From: Effrenium voratum
Taxonomy: Eukaryota > Sar > Dinophyceae > Suessiales > Symbiodiniaceae
Assembly (NCBI GenBank): GCA_963377175.1
Contig: CAUJNA010001031.1
Coordinates: 23,501 to 87,500 of the forward strand
Length of the DNA: 64,000 bases
Direction of reading: 5' to 3'
The position numbers and the translations under genes were made by a program. This document shows positions 46,803 through 57,561 of the stretch, one piece after another; position 1 is the stretch's first letter, and the number at the start of each line of letters is the position of its first letter. Under the pieces are notes generated by a model. That model was not told where the DNA came from, did no database searches, and saw only the letters and a program-made list of their open reading frames with translations.

Positions 46803-47361
46803 TTACTCAGAGGCTTCCTCTGCAGGGCACTCAGCTTTACCCTTTTTGGTGTACTGCCTTTTGCAGCCTGCAAGATGCTCAAACTGTACACCCTTGCTTT
46901 GCAAGAAATCTGCAAACACGGTGATGTTTCTTTCACGCCAGGACAACTCTTCATGTTTGGGTGAGCAGGCGCATCTGATTGACATAGCAGCTTGCAAAGC
47001 CCATAGTTAGTGCAAGAGATCTGCAGCCACAGTTGGTCATCGCTGTCTTGATGGACCAAGCTCTCAGGCGCAGTCCAGCTTTGAGAACCAAGCTTGATCA
47101 CATGCAGCGTGCTCAGGGTAGCCATGGCTGTGTCCAGCACACAAAGTCTAGCAACACAATGATATCATATGCATATGGCTGCAGCAAGGCAACTTTCACA
47201 TTGCTCATGTCATGGTTCACAATGAGCTGGTACTTGCATGAGGTGGTTGTAGAATAACACACAAACATGCAAACTGGTGACAGCAAGACTTGGTGTTTTT
47301 CCACAGCAATGTAGCCACGCCTTCTTCCTGTGTCTCTGTCTAGAGCCTGCAGCACCCTCAT
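46803..47361 (-). CDS. Small transposon-borne gene, unknown family
   Basis: Starts MRVLQALDRDTGRRRGYIAV (47361) and ends AECPAEEASE then TAA (46803). Between them are at least two introns; internal exon candidates include HDMSNVKVALLQPY and ADFLQSKGVQFEHLAGCKRQ. The Lys/Arg-rich segments suggest nucleic-acid binding, but no family is recognised and junctions are approximate. Confidence 0.35.
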
Positions 47362-47459
47362 GGCACAAGTCAGCAAACAAGAAACAGAACTAATTGTTGA
47401 GCATGTCATACAGCCAAGCATTGCTTCACATATCTAGCCTTGGGCCATGCATGGGTGAC

Positions 47460-49620
47460 TCATGAAGTCTTTTGCTTGTTAGCAGGCTGCCCCTTCTCTA
47501 ACTTCAAGGCAATCATATCATGTTTCAAAATTGGATCAGTGTTGATGAAGCACTCCACCTCATGGTCCTTGAACTTGATCCTTTTCTTCTCCATTTAACC
47601 AAATTTCCCAGTGGCGTCTTCTTTGACAAGCCAATATGGGGCTAGTACACCACTGTAGGAATCATCCTTGCATTTCACTCCTTTGGGTGGCAAAATAAAC
47701 CAAATGGAACCATTTTTTGCTTTCAGCTGGGCGCACTCTTTGGACGAAGGGCGTTCTTTGACAATGTTCCCCACTTTGTCTGTAGCTGGCAGCAAGGTCA
47801 GGCCACCTTTCTTGATGTTCTCACACGCAAACATTGCCATCTTGGGCATGTCTTGGAATAGCACCATGGTCTCATCAGTGTCATGCTCATTGTAATTGTT
47901 ATGGAGCCAGAGCCACATTGCTGCTTTGGCAGCTTCATCCTCGCATGTAGATGATGGAAACAACGTAGCAGCAATCTGAGGGTCCAAGATGTGAGGGGAT
48001 GATGTCTTTGTGGTTTTCAACTTCTCATGAATCTCCTCAGGACGAACGTTCAGGGCGCACACCTGGCCGGACAAGTGGTGTGTGAATTTGAGTTCCATGC
48101 CTTGGTCACTGCTTGCCACACATACCCAAATCTTGTCAGGGAAATCCTTGTGAATATAGTGCTTTCCTGTGGCAAGCTCATGGTTTTTGATGCAAGGAAG
48201 TACGGGTTCTTGGCATCCTTCAGGGCCACTGCATGAGAATCATCTGGTTTTGAGCTGCTTGATGGTGCTTCCACTGCAGCTTCGGAGTGGCCTTGCAAGT
48301 CCTGCTTGAACATGCTCTGGATCTCATCCAAAGTGTAGACAGCCTTCTCCCTTCCCGACTTCTCTTTTTGAAGCAACAACAGTGATGACCTGATCATCAT
48401 TCTTCCAAATGCCTTGAAGTTCTCTTTTTTGGACTTGCTGCACTCATGCCATGCAGCTTCAAGGGCTTCCTCAACCTGGTTGATCTTGTCACTCATTTTC
48501 TTGCTTTTGAGTTTCTCAATGTCAGATTTGGTTACCAGCCTTGCATGCCCGTCGATGACCCTGCTAGGTGGTGCTGTCAAATTTGTTGCAATCATGCCAA
48601 TTCTCACAAGTTGACACTGCTGATGTGGGTCTCTGTCACAGAGACCATCCAATGCCAATGACTCCCCGAACTCCTTGGTGAAGCTTGACAGCCAGTGAAT
48701 AAGCGGTGCTCCATCACCTCCTGCAGGGACAGAAGGGACAAGCATGTGTAAAGACCAACCCCATTTGCATATTGCAGCGCCGTGCTGAATGACAAATCAA
48801 GGCGCAAGCCCAGCCTGAACACAATTTGACAAATCTCCCAATGTGCTTGGCATATGATTTGATTTGGCCTCCAATTGCAAGTGGCAACGGCCACATCCTC
48901 CCAGTTGAAAGGAACAGAGTTCTGAATCTTGAAGGTGGCAGCCTCCGCAACAGAGCAAGCAAGTTCAAGCTCACTTTGACACTCGAACACCTCATTGGCA
49001 AGGTTCAAAGAGCTTTGGATAAGTGCTGCAAGCATAGGGTAGGTGTCTTCCAAATAAGATGGTAGCACAACCCACTCCCAACCTTGTTGGGCCATGGTTT
49101 GCAGCTGGCTGTCATGCCTCCACATATGAAGTGACAAATGGCCTGTGGAATCCCCCACCTCCTTTTGGCTTGTCTTGCAACCAGCAATAAGGCTCTTGAT
49201 GAATTGGCATGTGTGAGAAGAACTCAAAGTCATGAATCTCTCTGTGCCGCTCACAGGACTCATGAGCCCATTTGCACTTGACACCAACTTCTCGTTGAAT
49301 GACATTTGCTCAGTCCGTTTTGCAGCATGTGAAGACACCTCCATTGCAAACGAATTTGTGAGTAATGACATATCGGCCCCAGCTCTCAAAATTGCAGCGC
49401 CTTTGCGATGCATTTTGTATGGCTGCACACCTGTGGTGCCCCGGTTTTGAGGGTGCGCAATGAAATGGGTACAGGGGCATGTTGTAGTGTGTGCAACTGT
49501 AGTGTATGCAACACCTGCGTCAAGAAGAGTAGCCCTGAGCTTTTGCACCTTTGCAAGAGGCCCAATCTCATCATTAGCCAGCAAGGCATCCACCTTGTCT
49601 TTCACATTTCTTGTTAACAT
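47460..49620 (-). CDS. Large transposon-borne protein, unknown family
   Basis: First gene of the element in sense. Probable start MLTRNVKDKVDALL at 49620. Exon 1 (to about 48.9 kb) is ~240 residues with TGHLSLHMWRHD and WEWVVLPSYLEDTYPML. After an intron ending at a TGCAG|G acceptor near 48722 comes a helical, charged segment (GDGAPLIHWLSSFTKEFGES, then LKSKKMSDKINQVEEALEAA). A further exon from about 48.10 kb has MWLWLHNNYNEHD and SIWFILPPKGVKC. A TAA at about 47597 interrupts the frame before MEKKRIKFKDHEVEC, which ends in TGA at 47460, so the copy is either broken or the tail belongs to a separate short frame. Confidence 0.45.
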
Positions 49621-49914
49621 CCTGCGCACACTCGATGATAACAATTCGCTTGGGCAAAGCAGCTGCGACACGAGCAACATGGAGCACTCAAGAAAGCACA
49701 TCCTGCATGGTGACATTGACAACACAGTGGATTGGATTTGAGAGCACCAGTGGCTTGCCATCATTGCCAGTGTCCAAGCATGCAAGCGATGTTCTTGATT
49801 GTGTTGGAGCAAGCACGCAAGGTCTACAAGTTGATTGCATGTGCAGTCAGTCATGGTGGCATGCTGATGTGAGACAAGCAAGCGAGCAATATTTCAACCA
49901 ATCCAAAGAATTAT

Positions 49915-50164
49915 AAGTGTTTAGCAAGTTTGCTAAGTGGTTAGCTAACCGCATGCTAAACCAGGCTTCAAATTTAGCTAAACGGTTAACATTCAAGTGC
50001 AACTACTGCTAACTTCTATAGAACTTGCTAGCACATATCTTTTTTTTTGCTAAGTCCTACTATGTTCTACACTGGTTAGTAGAAGTTGCTAACACTTCGT
50101 AGGATTTGCAACTAGGTTACAAAAAGATAGCAACGTGTTACTAAAACAGATAACCAGTATTATC
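49915..50164. repeat. Right subterminal TTAGC-rich zone
   Basis: Repeated GTTAGCTAA, GCTAAGTGGTTAGC and TTGCTAAC words in both orientations, mirroring the left zone. Confidence 0.7.
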
Positions 50165-50191
50165 TTCTAACAATTTCGCGGCTCATCCAAG
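50165..50191 (-). repeat. Right terminal inverted repeat
   Basis: Reads TTCTAACAATTTCGCGGCTC then ATCCAAG on the plus strand, complementary to the left end at 24 of 27 positions. Confidence 0.8.
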
Positions 50192-50414
50192 TGCTGCGCA
50201 TGAGGCTACGCGTGACGGTCCCTCTCGCGCATGACGCTGCGCAACCGCTCTCGCCCAACCTTTCATGCCCCTTTCTCTTTTCAACCTCTCTTGTCCATCT
50301 CTGTGTGCAGTTTTGGCTGCGCAAGAGGGCTGGTGGTTTTAGTTGCAGAAGTGTACTTGGCACACTACTTTTGCGCCTGCAAGTTGGAATTTTCGAGCTG
50401 GAGATGCGAGAGAG

Positions 50415-50602
50415 GCGGGCAGTGGAGCGACCACTTCGAGCGAGCACCCGGGGCCTACAACGCCCGGCCGCACGAGACGGTGTACGGCGCCCCCAAGGAC
50501 GTGGAGAAGCAGCCGGCCACCGAGTTCCGGCTGCTGCAGGACAACGCCGACAAGTTCCTGCACAACCTCACGGACCGGCGCATCAAGGCGGTGAAGGACG
50601 CG
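50415..50602 (+). CDS. Orphan plus-strand exon, unknown gene
   Basis: About 62 codons with almost exclusively G or C in third positions, bounded by an AGAG|G acceptor; the donor is probably GC or GA near 50600. The peptide has HFERAPGAYNARPHETVYGA and EFRLLQDNADKFLHNLTDRR words and is hydrophilic. The codon bias makes translation in this frame likely, yet I recognise no family and find no partner exon. It lies just outside the transposon and on the opposite strand to all other genes here. Confidence 0.5.
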
Positions 50603-50639
50603 GGGGCTTTCCGAGCACCGACGAACTTCGCGCTTAAAC

Positions 50640-51120
50640 AATGAAGTTGCGATGTTCGAGCTGGCGCTGCGAGAGCGCGCTTCGCACGCTACCTTTGCGC
50701 GAAAACACTTACGTTTTCGCAGCCGGAGCTGGAGCTGCTGCGGGCGCGCCTCTGGAAATGCTCTTCACGCACTTTTGAACTGAAAACTTGAGAGTGTTCA
50801 GCCGGAGCTGCGGGAGTGCGCTTCGCGTGCTACTTACTACTTATGTACTTACAATTTGCGGTTTCGCAGCCGCGCCTCTGGAAATGCTCTTCACGTACTA
50901 CTTTGGTACGTAAAACTTGCGATTTGTCAGCGGAGCTGCGGGAGTGCACTTCGCGTACTACTTGTGTACTTACAACTTGCGATTTTGCAGCCACGCGTCT
51001 GGATATGCTCTTTACGTGCTTTTGTACTTAGAGCTTGCGATTTGTCAGCCGGAGCTGCGGGAGTGCGCTTTTTACACTACTTTTTGTACTTGCATTTTGC
51101 GAATGTCGTGCCGGAGCTGC
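50640..51120. repeat. Minisatellite of the CTACTTT family
   Basis: Five or so diverged units with GTACTTACAACTTGCGATTT, AGCCGGAGCTGCGGGAGTGC and CTTCGCGTACTACTT-type words, related to 23.69-23.90 kb. Confidence 0.8.
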
Positions 51121-51231
51121 GGAAGAGCGCTGCGCGTGCTAACTAACGCGCGATCGTGAAAGCAGACGCGCGAACCACGAGACAACTTCCAAACACCGAT
51201 TGCAAGAAAAGAAAACCCAAAAAAAAACGAA

Positions 51232-51395
51232 TGGCGCCACAGCGAGAGCGCTTCGACACGCACGATCCCCGCAAAGGGTTCGCCGAGCTCAAGCCACACT
51301 CGCGCGGCGCCACAGCGAGAGCGCTTCGACACACAGGATCTCCGCAGAAGGTGCGCCGAGAGCACACCGCGTGGCGCCACATTGGACACGTTTTG
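51232..51395 (-). repeat. ~72-bp minisatellite, inverted block
   Basis: Two units in the orientation GGCGCCACAGCGAGAGCGCT, the reverse complement of the larger block at 51.9-52.64 kb. Confidence 0.9.
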
Positions 51396-51894
51396 CTAGT
51401 GGACACATGAACTCTATGGACCCAGTCCTTCTTTCAGCGCAGGTTTTGGCAAGGATTCGTAAATCCTCGTCATTTTGGCAAGGAAAACTGTGGTTTCAGC
51501 GCTGTTTTGGCAGGAACCTTGCGAATCAGCGCTGAAAGGCTCGAATCCTTGCATTTGGCAAGGATCCCTGAATCACGCCATTTTGGCAAGGTCTTCTTAT
51601 CGGGTCAGGACAATCGGGGCTCTAAAACCATGGCAGTTGTCGCAAAAAACTGTCTTGAGGGCGAGAGCTTCGCACGAAACGGGCCTTTCTTCGAAACTGC
51701 GCTCTCGCTGCAGCGCCGCCCCAACTTTTGGGATTTGTGTGTCACCGCAGAATTCCATGGCCAGCGCAGCATTCTGGGAAACTGCCGTGCGTTTTTCGTG
51801 GGCGGGCGCAGTAGGATCTCGGCGCTATAGGATGCGTGGCAGGCGCCGTAGTCTGTGAATTTCGTGGCAGGCGCAGCCTTTCACTCATGTGCAA

Positions 51895-52640
51895 GCGTTG
51901 CGAGACGAAAGCGAACCCTTTGCGGAGATCGGGCGCGTCGAAGCGTTCTTGCTGTGGCTCCGTGCGAATTTGTCTTGAGCTCGGCGGTGATTGTGCGTAA
52001 TAAGCGCTCTCGCTGCGGCGCCGTGCAAATTTGTCTTGAGCTCGGCGAACCCTCTGCGGAGATTGTTTGCATCGAAGCGCTCTTGCTGTGGCGCCGTGCA
52101 AGTTTGTCTTGCTCTCGCCAAACCCTCTGTGGAGATCCTGCGTGTCGAAGCGCCGCTCACTGCGGCGCCGTGCGAACTCGACTTGCTCTCGGCGAACTCG
52201 GCGAATCCTCTTCGGAGATTGTGCGTGCCGACGCGCTCTCGCTGTGGCGCCATGCGAACTTGTCTTGAGCTCGGCGAACCCTCTGCGGAGATTGTGCGTA
52301 TCGAAGCGCTCTCGCTGTGGCGCCGCGCGAGTGTGGCTTGAGCTCGGCGAACCCTCTGCGGAGATCGTGCGTGTCGAAGCGCTCTCGCTGTGGCGCCGTG
52401 CGAACTCGTATTGCTCTCGGCAAACCCCCTGCGGAGAGTGTGCGTGCCGAAGCGCGCTCGCTGTGGCGCCGTGCGAATGTGTCTTGAGCTCGGCGAACTC
52501 TCTGCGGAGATCGTGCGTGTCGAAGCGCTGTCGCTGTCGCGTCGTGCGAAGCTCGGAAAACCCTCTGCGGAGATCGTGCGTGTCGAAGCGCTCTCGCTGT
52601 GGCGCCGTGCGAATTCGTCCTGAGCTCCCCTTTGCGGAGA
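51895..52640 (+). repeat. ~72-bp minisatellite, main block
   Basis: About eleven units with GAGCTCGGCGAACCCTCTGC, GGAGATCGTGCGTGTCGAAG and CGCTCTCGCTGTGGCGCCGT words at 72-75-bp spacing. Open frames through it arise because 72 and 75 are multiples of three and are not evidence of a gene. Confidence 0.93.
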
Positions 52641-52889
52641 TTGTGCGCAAAGACAAAGGAACCTTTATCTTCAATCGAAGACAATTGGCGAATCAAGGCA
52701 ACATCACCAAGGACAGCTCCAGAGTTGTGGACAGGATCCACAATAATATTGGAGTTCTCTGACAAACCACAAACAGCAGAGCAAATACACATAGACAAGC
52801 CAGTAAACAGGATCATACCAGCATCAGGTCGGCGTGCCGCTGAGCCAAGAGACCCTGCTGCGCAACCACTCCATCTGAGCCACAAATAC

Positions 52890-53220
52890 ATTGCCACTTG
52901 CACTCAGACGATCGCCATATGTCAGGAGAGCAATTCAGATTCAGGACTCGCGCGTTGCGTCTACCGAAGGCGATCTACGACCTCTACGACAAGATTCGAT
53001 CAGAATGCGAACCTTGTCAAAAGGCTGCCATAGCCCCATCACGGAGCAAGACCAGTGGCCTCAGAGCAGAAACGTTCGGCGAGTTGACATTCATTGATCA
53101 TTGTTGAGTTCCCTTTTCTAGAAACCGGTGAACGCATCAACGTTCTGGTGATCCTTGACAGAGCCACAACACTTCTAAGCAGCGAAGTGGTAGAAAGAAC
53201 AACTGTCACCAATATTCCTT
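52890..53220 (+). pseudogene. Decayed retroelement integrase fragment
   Basis: One frame reads LPKAIYDLYDKIRSECEPCQ, a zinc-knuckle-like CxxC at the end of an integrase HHCC region, then ETFGELTFIDH, the usual context of the first catalytic aspartate. A one-base shift at about 53104 leads to VEFPFLETGERINVLVILDR, typical of the next integrase strands, before a TGA. The fragment lacks both flanks and cannot be assigned to copia or gypsy with confidence. Confidence 0.6.
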
Positions 53221-53232
53221 TGTGACGGAACT

Positions 53233-53455
53233 GTTTTGACCAATACCATCTTCAGCCTCGAGTTTTTGCACCTCGTCCACGCCGATCCCCGCAAAAGGCC
53301 GCGCGAGCGCCGCAGAAAACGCAAAAACATAGAGAGTTTTTGCACCTCGACCACGCCGATCCCCGCAGAGGGTCGTGCGGGCAGGTTGCAAATCGCAAAA
53401 AAGCCTCGAGTTTTTGCACCTTGACCGCGCCAATCCCCGCAGAGGGTCGATTTTT
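53233..53455. repeat. ~75-bp minisatellite
   Basis: Three copies of a unit with GAGTTTTTGCACCTCGACCA and CGCCGATCCCCGCAGAGGGT. Confidence 0.88.
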
Positions 53456-53529
53456 GTACAGCGTCGTCGGCGCTACCCCGCCGCCCTAAGAAGAGATTTT
53501 AACTCCTCGCAAGTCAATCTCGTGAGCAC

Positions 53530-53930
53530 GCATTTGCAACTTGCAAGCGCAACTTGCACTTGCAACTTGCAACTTGCACTTGCAATGACTCCCGTGACTC
53601 CTTGCACTTGAAACTTGCACTTGCAATGACTCCCGTGACTCCTTGCGCTTGAAACTTGCACTTGCAATGACTCTCATGACTCTCTTGCGCTTGCCACTTG
53701 CACTTGCAATGACTCTCATGATGATGACTGACTCCTTGCGCTTGCATCTTGCGCTTGCAATGACTCTCATGACTCCTTGCGCTTGCCACTTGCACTTGCA
53801 AGGACTCTCATGGTGATGACTCTCATGACGGTGACTCTCATGATGGTGACTCTCATGATGATGACTCTCATGATAATGACTCCTTGCAATGACTCCTTGC
53901 AATGACTCCTTGCCTCATGATGATGACTCC
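53530..53930. repeat. Short-unit minisatellite (CTTGCAATGACTC)
   Basis: Many variants of ACTTGCACTTGCAATGACTC and CATGACTCCTTGCGCTTGC. Confidence 0.93.
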
Positions 53931-54419
53931 TGGCAATGAAATCTTGATGAGAACAACTCAAGTGATTCCAGCGCAAGAACCCTTCGCCATGTTTTGGGGA
54001 AAAAAAACCTACTTCTCCTAAGCGTGATCCTAAGGCCTCATGGTTTGTTGCAACTGCGTTCTTTGAGGTTGGAAAAATGCATTCAAGCTTCCCAAGTTGG
54101 GAAAATGCACCCCTGCATCCCGATTTCATATGGCATACGGGAACAGCCAATAAAAGTGTTGCCTACATGCCCCTGCCAATCCCCTTCAACCGAAAAGGAT
54201 CCGATGAGGCTGCTCAAGTGGGTTGCCGAAAAACGCATCTGGCCGAAACATACGTTTCGGAACGTAAGTTTTTAAAACGTGCGTTCCAAACGTGAAAACA
54301 TACGTTTTGGAACAGCTAAGCACACAACACAACACACGCACACACACACAAGCACGAACACACACGGACACACCCACGGACACACCCGCACACACATACA
54401 CATGGACGCACACGGAGGC

Positions 54420-54839
54420 ACACAATCAGGCAGGCAAACAAGCAAGCAACCACGCAAGCAAGCGCAAGGAATCAAGCGAATCAACAAGCAAGCACGCATG
54501 CAGGCAACCATCCAAGCAAACAAACAGGCAAGCATGCGACCAAGGCAAAAAACAAACAAACAAACAAACAAACAAACAAACCAGGAAAAAACAAGCAAAC
54601 AACCAACCAACCAACCAAACAAACAAACAAACAAACAAACAAGCAACAATCAATCAAGGAAACAAGCTAGCACTTGCGAAGCAAGCAGCCAAGCGAGCAA
54701 AACCGTAGGCACGCAACCACACAGGCAAACAAGCAAACAAGCAAACAAGCCAGCATGCACAAAAGCAGGCAAGCACGTTGAAAAAAAACAAGAAACAAGC
54801 AAGCACACTCGCAAGCAAAGCACACAAGCAAGCAAAGCA

Positions 54840-54878
<39 letters not shown>

Positions 54879-55233
54879 GAGCAAGCAAGCAAGCAAGCAA
54901 GCAAGTAAGCAAGCAAGCAAGCAAAGCACACTAGCTAGCAAGCAAGCAAGCAAGCATGCAAGCAAGCAAGCAAGCAAGCAAGCAAGCGAGCAAGCACGCA
55001 AGCAAAAAGCACGCAAACAAACAAATAAACAAGCAAGCAACAATCAATCAAGGAAACAAGCTAGCACTTGCGAAGCAAGCAGCCAAGCGAGCAAAACCGT
55101 AGGCACGCAACCACACAGGCAAACAAGCAAACAAGCAAACAAGCCAGCATGCACAAAAGCAGGCAAGCACGTTGAAAAAAAACAAGAAACAAGCAAGCAC
55201 ACTCGCAAGCAAAGCACACAAGCAAGCAAAGCA

Positions 55234-55272
<39 letters not shown>

Positions 55273-55760
55273 GAGCAAGCAAGCAAGCAAGCAAGCAAGT
55301 AAGCAAGCAAGCAAGCAAAGCACACTAGCTAGCAAGCAAGCAAGCAAGCATGCAAGCAAGCAAGCAAGCAAGCAAGCAAGCGAGCAAGCACGCAAGCAAA
55401 AAGCACGCAAACAAACAAATAAACAAGCAAGCACGCAAGCAAGCAAGCAAGCAAGCCAGCGCAAGCAAGCGAGCGAGCGAGCAAGCAAACAAGCGAGCAG
55501 GAGAAAGCAGGCGTGGAGGCAAACAAGCACGTAAACAAACAAGCAAGCCCAAGCAAGCACGCAAGCAAACAAGCACGTAAACAAACAAGCGCAGGCAAGC
55601 ACGCACGCGAGCAAACAAGCACGTAAACAAACAAGCAAGCCCAAGCAAGCACGCAAGCAAACAAGCACGTAAACAAACAAGCAAGCCCAAGCAAGCAAGC
55701 AAAGTAAACAAACAAACAAACAAACAAATCAACAAACAAGCAAGCTAACGAGGGCGAAAC
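54420..55760. repeat. AAGC/AAAC arrays with 394-bp tandem duplication
   Basis: Plus-strand CAAG and CAAA arrays. The block 54647-55040 is repeated at 55041-55434 almost exactly, and each contains the ~130-bp core also found at 38.75-38.88 kb. Confidence 0.95.
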
Positions 55761-56481
55761 CAATCAGACACACAAACACACGGCCAGCCTTCGGCATGGC
55801 CAGTTGTCCGCAAAACACTCTTGGCTGAGACCAAATCAGTTTGTGGCTATTCAACTCCTGGTTTCGAGAAATTCTCGTCCACTGATCCGCTTGTGTCTGT
55901 CAACAACCAGCTGTGAGCCAGAGCCTGCCGCGGCAACCGCTGCGCTAGCAACTCCAAACGCCATGCGTCCCAAACGCCAAACGAATGATCGATGCAAAGG
56001 GAGGAAAAGTTGCATCCGCACAGTGCAGCTTCACATGCTCAGAGGGCACTAGCAGAACTGCATCCTGCATCCTTTGCCGCTCTGTCCCAAGAAAAAGCGC
56101 GTTTCCTTTGCGCCAATGATGGCTCGTGAGCATTGCGCCGAGAGGTTTCTGTGGAATCCCATCCCTCTGAGAAACAAAACCAATAACGTGGCATGCCAAG
56201 CAAAGCCACGCGCTTTAGCCATGATTCTTTGAAGCTGTGAGAGATTGAGAGGCCCGCAAAAAGCTACCCGCTCCCCTTTTTTTTGGTCCAACGGCACACG
56301 ACCCCCTATCAGTGACTCAAATATAATCCAGGAATCAAGCGCGCTCTCTCGCGCTTGTGCTTCTCAGCCATTGGGCGCTCGGCAGGAACGGTTGGCTTGA
56401 CCCAGCCACGCTTGCCTACGATGGTCCGACCGGCTTGGCTACCAAACCGATCTCCCCGTGACATGAAAAGTGTAGGGCCCC
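55761..56481. other. Unassigned sequence flanking the retroelement
   Basis: Outside the 3' LTR of the minus-strand element. Open frames are short and unrecognised. Confidence 0.45.
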
Positions 56482-56580
56482 CTTCAAGAAGTCCAGAACG
56501 CACGAGGTTTCCAGACCATGCCACCGCGCCGACAAGTGCGAACGAAATGAGGGGCACAGCTGGTTTGATCTCGAGGCCCA
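56482..56580 (-). repeat. 3' LTR, ~99 bp
   Basis: Begins TGGGCCTCGAGATCAAA and ends GGACTTCTTGAAG in sense. It differs from the plus-strand LTR at 62930-63028 at only four positions, while sequences on both sides differ, which defines the limits. Confidence 0.72.
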
Positions 56581-56663
56581 CCCCTGTATGCACGCAAGGG
56601 TGGTTTATCCACAAGGTTTCTGGAGGAAACTTCACACGCCTAAAAGGACAGAAAATCAAAAAC

Positions 56664-57112
56664 CTAGCAGCCGATGCAGTCTCTGCACGCGTCCAGGATT
56701 CGGCTTCGCTGCTTTACATGCTTGCATCCCGAGCGATGGAATTTCTTGCCGGTCGGCGTGATCACGACTTGGCGAGGTGCCCGAGTGATAACTCCCTGTC
56801 TTTCCAGGGTCTGGCATCTTCCTTTCAGGAAGACATTCTCACTCTTCACATTGTCCAGCTCCCATCGTTCGGTCTGCGTCTCCATCTCTCGCATGCTCTT
56901 CTTCTCTGCCTTGACGAGCTTCATCACCAAAATGGTGACAAACACACTCGTCATAACCACCACCATGATGCCACCGTAGATGACAAACCAGTCGAAGTCA
57001 TCGTCGTCCTCCGCTGGCTTTCCTTCTGCACACTTTGGCGCATTGGCCATGATCATGGCCTTCACATAGTTCGCCACCGCGCTTCCGCGCACCACCTGGC
57101 TTTGCTGATTTT
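56664..57112 (-). pseudogene. C-terminal pol extension: membrane helix, coiled coil, zinc-binding-like motif
   Basis: About 145 residues downstream of RNase H. In order: an acidic stretch (EDDDDFDW), a hydrophobic helix (YGGIMVVVMTSVFVTILVMK), a heptad-like charged region, then GKKFHRSGCKHV followed by CRDCIGC and a stop. The His/Cys spacing resembles the metal-binding N-terminal domain of Ada-type proteins. Copia elements normally end at RNase H, so this is an added module. Confidence 0.65.
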
Positions 57113-57114
57113 CG

Positions 57115-57561
57115 CCTCTGTGAAGGTCTCGTCAAAGACCAGCTGAATGTAGCCACCGCCCAGCGCATCGACCAGTGACTGCCTTGCTGACAGCTTTGTC
57201 AGCCCATCCGCCAGCTGTCTCTCTCAGCTCACCCGCCTGATCTCGCTGCCGGTGAACTCAAGCGCCTCCTTAATGCGCAGGATTTCCACAGCCGCCCGCT
57301 TGTCCACAGCGTTCTTGATCGTGTCCCGCTTGGTCGCGTCGTATAACGCCCGAGCATCAATCACCACCGCACTCTGACCCGCCTTCTTCACCGTCTTGCC
57401 AGATCTGAGATCTTGGTCAGGATCGAGCATGAGGGAGTAGAAGAGCTTGGTGATCATCAGCTCGTCCGTTGCTGTCGCACATGCTTGGGTTTCTGTGGAA
57501 AGCGAGCTCCGGCACACCCTGTCCAGCTTGAATGACCTCCATGCCAGAGTTGTGTAATCTC
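57115..57561 (-). pseudogene. RNase H domain
   Basis: Reads DYTTLAWRSFKLDRV, then RSSLSTETQACATATDELMI with the catalytic Glu context, then VVIDARALYDATKR with the Asp context and DKRAAVEILRIKEAL. The order and spacing match copia RNase H. It resumes after the 457-base intron. Confidence 0.82.

Larger units (their letters stand above)
39527..50191. mobile_element. ~10.7-kb multi-gene TIR DNA transposon
   Basis: Two 27-base terminal inverted repeats (39527-39553 and 50165-50191) match at 24 of 27 positions. Just inside each end lies a TTAGC-rich subterminal zone; just outside lies a minisatellite of GCGCATGACGCT-like units that may be part of longer, decayed termini. The interior carries four or five genes, all on the minus strand, with small introns. 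The last encodes a protein with motifs I read as a DDE transposase of the CACTA/KDZ kind. Individual genes carry frameshifts or stops, so this copy is probably inactive. The exact outer ends and target duplication are unresolved. Confidence 0.68.

Noticed and set aside
51855..52762. Arg/Cys/Ser-rich repeat proteins on both strands
   Set aside because: 72-75-bp minisatellite units are multiples of three, so several frames stay open; no start, splice or bias evidence.
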